DNA of 5,274 nt from Bacillota bacterium (GTDB taxonomy: Bacteria; Bacillota_I; Bacilli_A; RF39; UBA660): the NCBI GenBank assembly GCA_018381595.1, contig JAGZRP010000075.1, positions 1-5,274 of the forward strand, read 5' to 3'. Numbering within the stretch: the first letter of the stretch is position 1; each line of letters begins with the position of its first letter. Below the pieces are notes generated by a model, which did no database searches, was not told the DNA's origin, and saw nothing but the letters and a program-made list of their open reading frames with translations. Shown piece after piece: positions 1 to 5,274 of this stretch. Both the position numbers and the translations under genes were made by a program.

Positions 1-1314
1 TTTAGTAAATTTCATATATAAAATATTTTTGATACTTTGATAAATTCCATTTCCTACTTGAAAATAAGATGGTTGAATGGTTATTTTTAGAGAATCTAAG
101 AATGTTTTTTCGTCAATGCTTTCTTTTTTATCATATAGATGAAATTTTTCTAATGTATCTAGATGAAAGCATATTTTCTTAGGATCAATGTAACAACGTT
201 CCATTTCTTTTTTGATTTCGTCTGTTATTTTTTCTAAATAGGTACTATCTGTTTCTAAGTACTTTTTCATTATCATAAAAAGAATTTGTTTCATTTCTAA
301 TAACCCTTTGGTTTCATATTGAGTATCATTACAATAACACTTGATTTCTTCTTTTAATTTCAGGATTAATCTTTGATATATGGTATCGATATCAGAATCA
401 TCTATTGGTACTATTTTTTTTACTTCAATAAAATATTTTGCCATTTGTCTTAAACTAGATTCATCTTCGATTAATTTTTCTAAAGTACTCATTGTAATAC
501 AGTGATAGAGAATATGACTACGCATATCATTATAAGATTCTTCCTGATAAACAGGTTCTTCTCCATAACCAATCCAATGATCAATTTTTCCAGTTAATAA
601 TGGGGTATTTAAAGCTTGTTTCATGAATTCTGGATAATCCCTCTCAATTTCTTTTAAAATCGTAATATAGTCGATTAAATGGGCTGTATCGCTATACAAA
701 ATAACCTTATCATCACGAGTTTCTTCACTGGTATCAAATTTTAAACGGTAATCTAAATTTCTTGCTTCAAACTTTTCTCTTAATCTTCTGATTAAAAAGT
801 GAATATCAGACATACTACAATTCAAATAAAGACGATGCCCTATTTTTCCTTTTAGGGTATTCTCTATTTTTATTTTATGACGTTCTATCTGACACCATTT
901 AGAATGAGCTGTACCAATGAACTCATCAAAGAAAAACTGATAGAGTGATTCTTGCTCTTTTAAGTTAGTTAACGTTTCATCCCAAGTTTTGGTATCTGGA
1001 AACTTTAGCATCGAATTTTTTAAAAAGATCAGTTCATCACTAGAATAGTCAGTATCATATGGGTGTTTTAACTGTTCTTCTGATAAATTCAAAATACTTT
1101 CTTTCCACTCTTTCCATACTTCAAAATAAAGAGCATTTTTTTCTTTTTCATTTATCTGAGTAGGAACTTCCTGATGACCATTTAATATACTTGCATAAAA
1201 ATCACGATTGGAAACTGGTTTTGTATCAATGTACAACTGTATCATTTTTTCTGTAAAATCTTCCGTGATTGCAATTGACTGAATTTCATGATACAAAGAT
1301 TCTAGTTTTCCCAT
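1..1314 (-). CDS. HopA1-like domain protein, N-terminal 438 residues (runs off window)
   Basis: An open minus-strand frame runs from ATG at 1312-1314 to base 1 with no stop, so the C-terminus lies outside the window. An in-frame TGA at 1336-1338 lies upstream and no other ATG intervenes, which fixes the start. There is no signal peptide or membrane segment; the protein looks cytoplasmic, charged and largely helical. Residues ~156-270 are the recognisable part: 'GKIGHRLYLN' (156-165), then 'LDYRLKFD' (187-194), 'DDKVILYSD' (201-209), 'TGKIDHWIGYGEEP' (241-254) and an S/Y...R segment (260-265). This order matches the HopA1 effector-like family: an RLYLN strand, a K-containing strand, a D..VLY strand, a G-rich 'GxGxxxxP' segment, then a serine/arginine stretch. 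In that family, class V lanthipeptide LxmY/CaoY proteins act as lyase partners. The assignment is from memory of motif order, not a search. The helical residues 1-150 and 270-438 are unrecognised. The function in this organism is unknown. It has its own promoter and is separated from the operon upstream by a terminator. Confidence 0.8.
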   Translation of the reverse strand, partial: MGKLESLYHEIQSIAITEDFTEKMIQLYIDTKPVSNRDFYASILNGHQEVPTQINEKEKNALYFEVWKEWKESILNLSEEQLKHPYDTDYSSDELIFLKNSMLKFPDTKTWDETLTNLKEQESLYQFFFDEFIGTAHSKWCQIERHKIKIENTLKGKIGHRLYLNCSMSDIHFLIRRLREKFEARNLDYRLKFDTSEETRDDKVILYSDTAHLIDYITILKEIERDYPEFMKQALNTPLLTGKIDHWIGYGEEPVYQEESYNDMRSHILYHCITMSTLEKLIEDESSLRQMAKYFIEVKKIVPIDDSDIDTIYQRLILKLKEEIKCYCNDTQYETKGLLEMKQILFMIMKKYLETDSTYLEKITDEIKKEMERCYIDPKKICFHLDTLEKFHLYDKKESIDEKTFLDSLKITIQPSYFQVGNGIYQSIKNILYMKFTK

Positions 1315-1329
1315 ATTATCACCATAGAT

Positions 1330-1359
1330 ATTATATCATGAACTATCCTTTTTTGTGAA
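1330..1359 (-). promoter_or_regulatory. Sigma-A-type promoter for the HopA1-like gene
   Basis: On the minus strand there is a perfect -10 TATAAT (1330-1335) and a 5-of-6 -35 TTCACA (1354-1359), separated by 18 bp. It lies between the terminator of the aldehyde dehydrogenase operon and the ATG at 1314. Transcription would start near 1322-1324, leaving only about 8-10 nt of leader. That leader contains GGTGA close to the ATG as the only ribosome-binding-like sequence. The match is by eye and the start site is inferred. Confidence 0.55.
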
Positions 1360-1363
1360 ACCA

Positions 1364-1390
1364 AAAAAGATGTGCTTAGCACACCTTTTT
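1364..1390 (-). terminator. Rho-independent terminator of the FIST-aldehyde dehydrogenase operon
   Basis: A 12-bp inverted repeat (arms 1364-1375 and 1379-1390, loop of 3) contains one G-U wobble and an otherwise perfect GC core flanked by A5/T5. On the minus strand it ends in a run of six T. The 5' arm begins within the TAA stop codon (1389-1391) of the aldehyde dehydrogenase, so termination follows immediately after translation ends. Because the A and T runs are symmetrical it could also work on the plus strand, but no plus-strand gene needs it. Confidence 0.88.
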
Positions 1391-2825
1391 AATCTAATAC
1401 ATTTTTTAAAACAATTGTTTTTGTTCTAGACATTTCTTTTAGGGTTGTCGCAATTCCTTCATTACCAATTCCACTGTGTTTCCATCCACCGAATGGCATT
1501 TCAGCAGAACGATAGAAGCTTGCTCCATTGATAACTGCTCCCCCACATTCTAATGCATTGGCTACTTTGAATGCTTTTTTCATATCCTCTGAAAATACAC
1601 ATCCACAAAGTCCATAATTAGACTGGTTCGCAATTTCAATGGCTTCTTCCATGGTATCAAAACCAATGACTGAAATAACTGGTCCAAAGATTTCCATATC
1701 TTTTGCGACTTCCATATCTCTTGTTACATTATCTAAAATAGTTGGTTCATAGAAAGCTCCATTTCTTCTACCACCACAGACAATGGTTGCTCCAGCTTGT
1801 ACTGTTTTATTGACTTGGTTTTCAATGCCAATGGCAGCTTTTTCACTAATTAGACATCCAATTTCTGTTTCAGGGTCTAATGGATTTCCTACTTTTAATG
1901 TATCAATTTTTGCTTTCATTTTATCAATGAATTCTTGTTTTCTACTATTATGAATTAAGAAACGTTTACTTGCGCAACATACTTGTCCTGTATTATAAAG
2001 TCTACCCCATACTGTTTCTTCAATGGCTTTATCCATGTCTCCATCTTCTAGGAAGATAAAGGCATCATTTCCACCTAATTCCAGCATCACGTGACTTAAA
2101 TTCTTACTAGCCGTTGCCATGGTTTCCATTCCAACTCTTGTACTTCCTGTAACACTTACTAAGTGTACTCCAGGGTGTGCAGATAATGCACTTCCACATA
2201 CTTCTCCACTACCAGATAAAATATTAATAACTCCATCAGGAATTCCTGCAATTTTTAAAAGTTCACAATATTTATGTAATGTTAATGGATTGGTACTTGA
2301 TGGTTTAACAATGACTGCATTTCCCATTACAAGTGCTGAAGGCACTTTTTGTCCAAATAAATCACATGGGAAGTTAAATGGAATAATACAAGCAACAACC
2401 CCAAGTGGTTCTTGTTGTGTCATTTGAATGGTATGTTCTTGACCTGGTTCACTTCCGACAGGAATATTAATTCCATACATGTGTTTTGCTCTTTCTACAT
2501 ATCCATACGCAAATGTTTTCGTATTTCCAATTTCGGCACGCGCCTCACGAATTGGTTTTCCTGTTTCTTTACATAGAAGTGTTGCTAAATCCTCAGCATT
2601 TTCTTCTACTAAATCAGCAAAACGTTCAATGATTCTTCCACGTTCATGAAGTGGCACTTTTGCCCAACTTTTTTGTGCCTGTACTGCAGCTTTCACACAA
2701 AAGTCTACGTCTTCTGCTGTTGCATTTGGCACTGTATCTAATAATTCATTGGTAGCAGGATTATATACTTCAATCACTGCCCCATTACTTGCATCTTTAA
2801 ATTCTCCTGCAACTAAATTTTTCAT
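1389..2825 (-). CDS. NAD(P)-dependent aldehyde dehydrogenase (succinate-semialdehyde dehydrogenase-like)
   Basis: A 478-residue cytosolic enzyme of normal length for the ALDH superfamily, which oxidises an aldehyde to its acid with NAD(P)+. All core motifs are present: 'IIPFNFP' with the oxyanion-hole Asn151; 'KPSSTNP' with Lys174; the 'TGSTRVG' nucleotide-fold turn (226-232); 'LELGGND' with the general base Glu249; 'NTGQVCCASKR' with the nucleophile Cys283, followed by Cys284; 'EIFGPV' with Glu378; and the C-terminal 'MPFGGWKHSG' motif. Ser177 sits where strictly NAD-dependent enzymes usually have Glu, as in the NADP-using GabD, so NADP use is plausible (inference). The substrate is not readable from the sequence; succinate semialdehyde, lactaldehyde or another short aldehyde are all possible. 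AGGAGG at 2831-2836 lies 5 nt before the ATG and confirms the start. It is the second gene of an operon, 13 nt after the FIST gene, with no promoter between them. It looks intact. Confidence 0.95.
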   Translation of the reverse strand: MKNLVAGEFKDASNGAVIEVYNPATNELLDTVPNATAEDVDFCVKAAVQAQKSWAKVPLHERGRIIERFADLVEENAEDLATLLCKETGKPIREARAEIGNTKTFAYGYVERAKHMYGINIPVGSEPGQEHTIQMTQQEPLGVVACIIPFNFPCDLFGQKVPSALVMGNAVIVKPSSTNPLTLHKYCELLKIAGIPDGVINILSGSGEVCGSALSAHPGVHLVSVTGSTRVGMETMATASKNLSHVMLELGGNDAFIFLEDGDMDKAIEETVWGRLYNTGQVCCASKRFLIHNSRKQEFIDKMKAKIDTLKVGNPLDPETEIGCLISEKAAIGIENQVNKTVQAGATIVCGGRRNGAFYEPTILDNVTRDMEVAKDMEIFGPVISVIGFDTMEEAIEIANQSNYGLCGCVFSEDMKKAFKVANALECGGAVINGASFYRSAEMPFGGWKHSGIGNEGIATTLKEMSRTKTIVLKNVLD

Positions 2826-2838
2826 AGATTCCTCCTTT

Positions 2839-4002
2839 TTATTCTTCGCTCATACCTGTGAATGATAACATTAATCCTCCACAACTATTTGCACTATGAT
2901 CATGGTATCCATATTCACCAAATGTAAAGATTGTAATGAATGGAACTCCGTTTGTTTCACGAACTAATTGTTCATGTACTTCATTGATACGGTCTCCAAT
3001 TCCTAATTTTCTTCCACCACAATGAACTAAGAAATATCCTGCAACCTTACGGTTCATTTCTTCATTTACTACTTTTACAGCATTTCCTGTTGATTCAATC
3101 AAACCATCTACAGTTCCTTCCATTAACATTGCACATGTTCCAATAACAGCATCATTTCCAATATTAATTTTATGATCATCTGTTGATGACATTGGATGAC
3201 GAATCACTGTTAAATTACCAATTGGATCTTTCATACCAAGTGGATTCAAAATAGATGCTCCAAGTAAATTTCCACCTTTTACATCTTCTTCTGTTTTTCC
3301 AGTCCATTCCATGTATTTATCTAATGCATTTACTCCATCGATTTGTGCAATCGTTCTGTTTGCATCTACTGCAGTTACAATTCCGTATTTTCCTGTTTCA
3401 TGATAAGCTCCTGTATATTCTGTTACAAACTTTTTATTTGTATAGAAGAATACGACTGCTACTCCATCACTGAAAACAGTATCATTACAGAAAATTGACC
3501 ATTTTCCTTCTACTGTATCGTCAGCGGCACTTCCTCCAAAGAAAGGCACACGTCCAATCACGTCTTGAATTCCTTTTAAATAAGATTCTTCTTCTTTTGG
3601 ACTTGCTACCATATAAAAGTATGAAGGTACTTTATTACTACCTGCATTCTTTACAGCTTCTAATGCAACTTTGCGTCCAATTGCTCTTGCATCGTCCCCT
3701 GCAGCGTGACAAGCAACTCCTACTTTTAAGTCAGGATCATCGAATGTCATCATTCCTGAAAAACCATTTTCTGATGAAATAACACCATCTGGAACGATGA
3801 TTCCTCCACTACTTGTACATCCCACAATTGGAGCATTTGTAACACTTTTTACTCCATTTATGATTGCAGTTTGATCCTGCATAACTGAAGTAAATAATAA
3901 CCCTACTTTAGGCTCCATTCCTTCACATGCCATCTGGGCCGTTGTACTACCTGATGTAAAACTGTCTTTTTCAACACTGTAACCAACTTTTGTCTTTAAC
4001 AT
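2839..4002 (-). CDS. Stand-alone FIST N/FIST C domain sensory protein
   Basis: A 387-residue soluble protein with no signal peptide or membrane segment. The FIST N half spans about residues 5-215: 'GYSVEKDSFTSGSTTAQMA' (7-25), 'PIVGCTSSGGI' (58-68) and 'PFFGGSAADD' (153-162). The FIST C half spans about 220-385: 'GYFLVHCGGRKLGIGDR' (322-338), then 'PFITIFTFGEYG' (354-365) with His367, His369 and Asn372 close behind. FIST is known as a small-ligand-sensing module, often fused to chemoreceptor, kinase or cyclase output domains. Here there is no output domain, so any signalling would need a partner protein, or the protein may simply bind a metabolite. AAGGGAG (4008-4014) lies 5 nt before the ATG and supports the start. 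It leads the operon with the aldehyde dehydrogenase, suggesting that the ligand is related to that enzyme's substrate or product (inference). Confidence 0.92.
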   Translation of the reverse strand: MLKTKVGYSVEKDSFTSGSTTAQMACEGMEPKVGLLFTSVMQDQTAIINGVKSVTNAPIVGCTSSGGIIVPDGVISSENGFSGMMTFDDPDLKVGVACHAAGDDARAIGRKVALEAVKNAGSNKVPSYFYMVASPKEEESYLKGIQDVIGRVPFFGGSAADDTVEGKWSIFCNDTVFSDGVAVVFFYTNKKFVTEYTGAYHETGKYGIVTAVDANRTIAQIDGVNALDKYMEWTGKTEEDVKGGNLLGASILNPLGMKDPIGNLTVIRHPMSSTDDHKINIGNDAVIGTCAMLMEGTVDGLIESTGNAVKVVNEEMNRKVAGYFLVHCGGRKLGIGDRINEVHEQLVRETNGVPFITIFTFGEYGYHDHSANSCGGLMLSFTGMSEE

Positions 4003-4016
4003 ATTGACTCCCTTCC

Positions 4017-4070
4017 ATTCATATATTTATGAATATTCTTTCGGATAATGCAGAATATTACATATTCTAC
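4017..4070 (-). promoter_or_regulatory. Inverted-repeat cluster in the leader of the FIST operon
   Basis: Three overlapping dyads lie between the putative promoter and the ribosome binding site. AGAATAT/ATATTCT is a perfect 7-bp dyad with a 3-nt centre at 4052-4068. A further ATATTCT (4033-4039) can pair with the 4052-4058 arm instead, extending to 8 bp. ATTCATA/TATGAAT at 4017-4034, loop of 4, lies directly before the AAGGGAG ribosome binding site. The arms are shared, so the structures are partly mutually exclusive. It may be an operator for a dimeric repressor or an RNA switch. The stems are AT-rich and weak, so chance in AT-rich DNA is a real alternative. Confidence 0.4.
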
Positions 4071-4086
4071 CGATTCTCCTAGTATC

Positions 4087-4095
4087 ATTATAACA
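4087..4095 (-). promoter_or_regulatory. Extended -10 promoter candidate for the FIST-aldehyde dehydrogenase operon
   Basis: The minus strand reads TGTTATAAT: a perfect TATAAT (4087-4092) with a TG one base upstream. No good -35 is found at 16-18 bp, where the sequence is the T-rich end of the preceding terminator; extended -10 promoters can work without one. Transcription would start near 4080, giving a leader of about 78 nt before the FIST ATG. Confidence 0.5.
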
Positions 4096-4102
4096 CGATT
4101 CC

Positions 4103-4134
4103 AAAAAATTAGCGCTTTTTAAAACGCTAATTTT
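4103..4134 (-). terminator. Rho-independent terminator downstream of glmS
   Basis: A perfect 10-bp stem AAAATTAGCG/CGCTAATTTT (arms 4105-4114 and 4125-4134, loop of 10) is followed on the minus strand by a T run ending at 4103. It starts 20 nt after the glmS stop codon and separates glmS transcription from the FIST operon. The plus-strand reading also ends in TTTT, but no plus-strand gene precedes it directly. Confidence 0.85.
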
Positions 4135-4153
4135 CTTACTTTACATCTTTTAT

Positions 4154-4618
4154 TTATTCCACTGTTACTGACTTTGCTAAATTACGAGGATGGTCTAAAT
4201 CAAGTCCTAAATATTTTGCAGTTTGATAACTTAATAATTGAAATGGAAGGATTGTAATTAAGGGTTGTAAAATATTCCCGACATCTGGAATAATTAATTT
4301 GATATCTGCTTCAATCTCCTCATTATCTAATTTATCGGTTGTCAAAAACACCGTATAGGCACCTCTAGATTTCGCTTCTATCATATTAGTTTTCGTTTTA
4401 TCAAATACTTCTTTATCTGTTGCAAGCGCGAAAACAAATACGCCCTTTTCAATCAGTGCAATCGTACCATGTTTTAACTCTCCTGCAGGATAAGCAACAC
4501 TATTTAGATAAGTGACCTCTCTTAATTTTAATGAAGCTTCGACACTCAAAGCGTAATCTATTTGTCTTCCAACGAAAAAATTAAATGGTCTTTTTACTAA
4601 TTCTTCTATAAAAGTTGG
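4154..4618 (-). pseudogene. glmS: glmS, C-terminal fragment (glutamine-fructose-6-phosphate aminotransferase, isomerising)
   Basis: About 154 residues match the last quarter of GlmS, which makes glucosamine-6-phosphate for cell-wall precursors. What remains is the second SIS (sugar isomerase) domain: 'FFVGRQIDYALSVEASLKL', then 'YPAGELKHGTIALIE', and the family's invariant C-terminus 'HPRNLAKSVTVE' followed by TAA. Isomerase residues of the family are visible: the Glu in VEASLKL, the His in ELKHG and the Lys in NLAKS. The N-terminal glutaminase domain with its Cys nucleophile and the first SIS domain, about 450 residues, are missing. GlmS similarity stops between 4605 and 4618. The minus frame stays open to an ATG at 4877-4879, but that extension is only the antisense of the lysin fragment and is not GlmS. 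As it stands it is non-functional; if the junction is an assembly artefact, the true gene is intact elsewhere. Confidence 0.88.
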
Positions 4619-4620
4619 CG
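4605..4620. other. Breakpoint between GlmS and phage-lysin sequence
   Basis: Minus-strand GlmS homology (…PTFIEELVKRP) ends, and plus-strand lysin-domain homology (KVGDSVRF…) begins, within about 15 bp. Base composition changes at the same place, from AT-rich to roughly balanced. The exact point is ambiguous because a few bases can be read as part of either side. There is no IS inverted repeat or target duplication at the join; the nearest IS end is at 4992. Confidence 0.75.
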
Positions 4621-4916
4621 ATTCAGTCCGATTCACAGGTACCTTCCGTGTCACCTCTGTGTCAGGAAATACCATCACCAGCCAAGATTTAGCTGGAGGT
4701 ACACCAACCAAACACAATATCGTTGACCCTAGCCCCGTTCTTGAAGTTGATGCACAAGGTAATCCAACATCAGACCAGTACCTCAATCCTGGTGAGACCT
4801 TTACTATTCCAGGTAACTTCAAAGTTCTTGCCATTGACCCACCTAGCGATGGCATCCTCGTCCAAATCGGAAATCTCAAGACTTGGGTAACCCAATCTGT
4901 CCTTGAAAAGATTTAA
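4611..4916 (+). pseudogene. Zoocin A-like target recognition domain, C-terminal fragment of a streptococcal phage endolysin
   Basis: An open plus frame of about 101 residues ends in TAA at 4914-4916. It has no proper start: the frame simply emerges from the GlmS breakpoint, and an internal GTG at 4659 lacks a ribosome binding site. The spacing of residues follows the zoocin A target recognition domain as I remember it: G-T-F-R-V early, 'VLEVDAQGNPTSDQYLNPGE' against zoocin's IEV..NG..TSDQ.L..G, then 'FTIPGNFKV', 'VQIGNLKTWV' and S..L.K near the end. Such modules bind the cell wall of streptococci and sit at the C-terminus of lysins, after an endopeptidase or amidase domain that is missing here. 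The DNA is clearly richer in GC than the host genes. Family assignment is fairly sure; phage rather than bacteriocin origin is an inference. Confidence 0.7.
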
Positions 4917-4963
4917 ATTTATTGAACAATAGTGAGAACGGTTGTTTTTTAATACACTGAAAG

Positions 4964-4989
4964 AAAAAAGCCCAGCGGATGGCTGAGCT
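4964..4989 (-). terminator. Hairpin terminator just outside the IS end
   Basis: Arms 4969-4976 and 4982-4989 form an 8-bp GC-rich stem with one G-U wobble and a loop of 5. On the minus strand it is followed by a run of T (4964-4969). It lies outside the IS inverted repeat, so it belongs to the flanking phage-like DNA, yet it would stop minus-strand transcripts leaving the transposase gene. On the plus strand it has no T run, so it would end lysin transcripts less well. The interval 4917-4963 holds nothing else that I can support. Confidence 0.7.
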
Positions 4990-4991
4990 CT

Positions 4992-5016
4992 TGTACTGAC
5001 CCCAAAAAGTTAGACA
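4992..5016. repeat. Terminal inverted repeat (right end) of the IS3-family element
   Basis: The 25-base sequence begins TGTACTGACCCC and ends in GTTAGACA. The TGTACTGNCCCC start followed by a (G)TTAGACA-like tract is typical of IS150-type IS3 elements. It sits 6 bases before the transposase stop codon (5023-5025), which is the expected place. The other end lies beyond the window, so the match between ends and any target duplication cannot be tested here. Confidence 0.75.
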
Positions 5017-5022
5017 ACTAAT

Positions 5023-5274
5023 TTATTCAAAGGATTTAGTTCTGTATTGCACAGGACTGAGTACTTTTAATTTTACCTTAATGCGTTTGTTGTTGTAATA
5101 ATCAATATAGTCTACAATAGCTTGTTCTAATTGTTCAAGTGAGTGAAACGTCTTCTCGTAACCATAAAACATCTCAGACTTAAGAATACCAAAGAAGGAT
5201 CCCATCATGCCATTGTCTGGACGATTCCCCTTACGTGACATTGACGGTTGGGGGTCCCTTTATCCTCTAAAAAT
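5023..5274 (-). pseudogene. IS3-family transposase, C-terminal part, frameshifted and active-site-damaged
   Basis: From ATG at 5239-5241, 72 residues match the end of the rve integrase core: 'MSRKGNRPDNGMMGSFFGI', 'LKSEMFYGYEKTFHSLEQL', 'YIDYYNNKRIKVKLK' and 'LSPVQY'. The ATG is internal; homology should continue upstream. In this frame a TAA appears at 5260-5262, while a neighbouring frame gives the transposase-like FLEDKGTP, so the frame is broken at the run of five G (plus strand 5250-5254). One added base there would restore continuity. In the usual DNxxxESFFxxLK motif, the Glu that completes the DDE triad is replaced by Gly14 (codon 5200-5202, GGA; GAA would give Glu). It would therefore be inactive even with the frame repaired. 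Sequencing error could explain the frameshift, less easily both changes. Confidence 0.85.

Larger units (their letters stand above)
4992..5274 (-). mobile_element. IS3-family (IS150-like) insertion sequence, right-end portion
   Basis: The element consists of the terminal repeat at 4992-5016 plus the 3' part of a transposase gene read on the minus strand, and it continues past the window edge. The protein resembles streptococcal IS3-family transposases. It follows a lysin fragment of likely streptococcal phage origin, so the two may have arrived together. The transposase carries a frame break and a lost catalytic residue, so this copy looks dead. Confidence 0.8.

Noticed and set aside
2119..2427. 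Plus-strand frame of 102 codons inside the aldehyde dehydrogenase
   Set aside because: It is antisense to a well-supported gene, with no recognisable protein content or ribosome binding site.
3255..3782. Two Leu/His-rich plus-strand frames inside the FIST gene
   Set aside because: Their low-complexity composition is typical of reading the complement of a real gene; there are no start signals.
4154..4879. Single 241-codon minus-strand gene covering the whole open frame
   Set aside because: Only the last ~154 codons resemble GlmS. The first ~87 are the antisense of the plus-strand lysin domain, so the long frame is an accident of the join.
4659..4916. Independent 85-residue plus-strand gene starting at GTG
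   Set aside because: There is no ribosome binding site before the GTG, and the same frame continues upstream with domain-like residues back to the breakpoint. It is the tail of a longer lysin gene.
4924..4950. Possible plus-strand terminator after the lysin fragment (AACAAT/GTTGTT then T run)
   Set aside because: The stem is only 6 bp, AT-rich with a wobble and an 11-nt loop, and its arm overlaps the T run. Too weak to call.
1..5274. tRNA, rRNA, CRISPR array or plasmid origin
   Set aside because: No cloverleaf, ribosomal core sequence, regularly spaced repeats or iterons were seen on either strand.

Overview
The window is AT-rich and mostly minus-strand. Gene style, strong AGGAGG-type ribosome binding sites and hairpin-plus-T-run terminators point to a low-GC Gram-positive host (Firmicutes, perhaps an Erysipelotrichia-like gut or oral organism; that placement is a guess from protein flavour). 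The rightmost ~660 bases look different: they carry a visibly more GC-rich endolysin fragment and an IS3-family element, both resembling streptococcal sequences.

From left to right: (1) bases 1-1314, minus strand, hold the first 438 codons of a gene that runs off the window, encoding a protein whose middle part resembles the HopA1 / lanthipeptide-lyase-like family. It has its own promoter just upstream. (2) Bases 1389-4002, minus strand, hold a compact two-gene operon: a stand-alone FIST-domain (ligand-sensing) protein at 2839-4002, followed 13 nt later by an apparently intact aldehyde dehydrogenase at 1389-2825. The operon has an extended -10 promoter candidate near 4090, a leader of about 78 nt rich in inverted repeats, and a strong terminator at 1364-1390. 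(3) Bases 4154-4618, minus strand, hold only the C-terminal quarter of glucosamine-6-phosphate synthase (GlmS), ending in its own terminator at 4103-4134. (4) At about 4605-4620 the host sequence stops and plus-strand DNA begins, encoding about 100 residues of a zoocin A-like target recognition domain, the cell-wall-binding end of a streptococcal phage lysin or bacteriocin. (5) Bases 4992-5274 are the right end of an IS3-family (IS150-like) element with a damaged transposase.

Functionally, the FIST protein and the aldehyde dehydrogenase probably form one unit in which a small molecule is sensed or bound and an aldehyde is oxidised, but the substrate cannot be read from the sequence. The GlmS fragment lacks its glutaminase domain and first SIS domain and cannot work alone. 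The abrupt GlmS/lysin junction, with foreign IS DNA up to the window edge, is either a real rearrangement or an assembly chimera; the sequence alone does not decide this.
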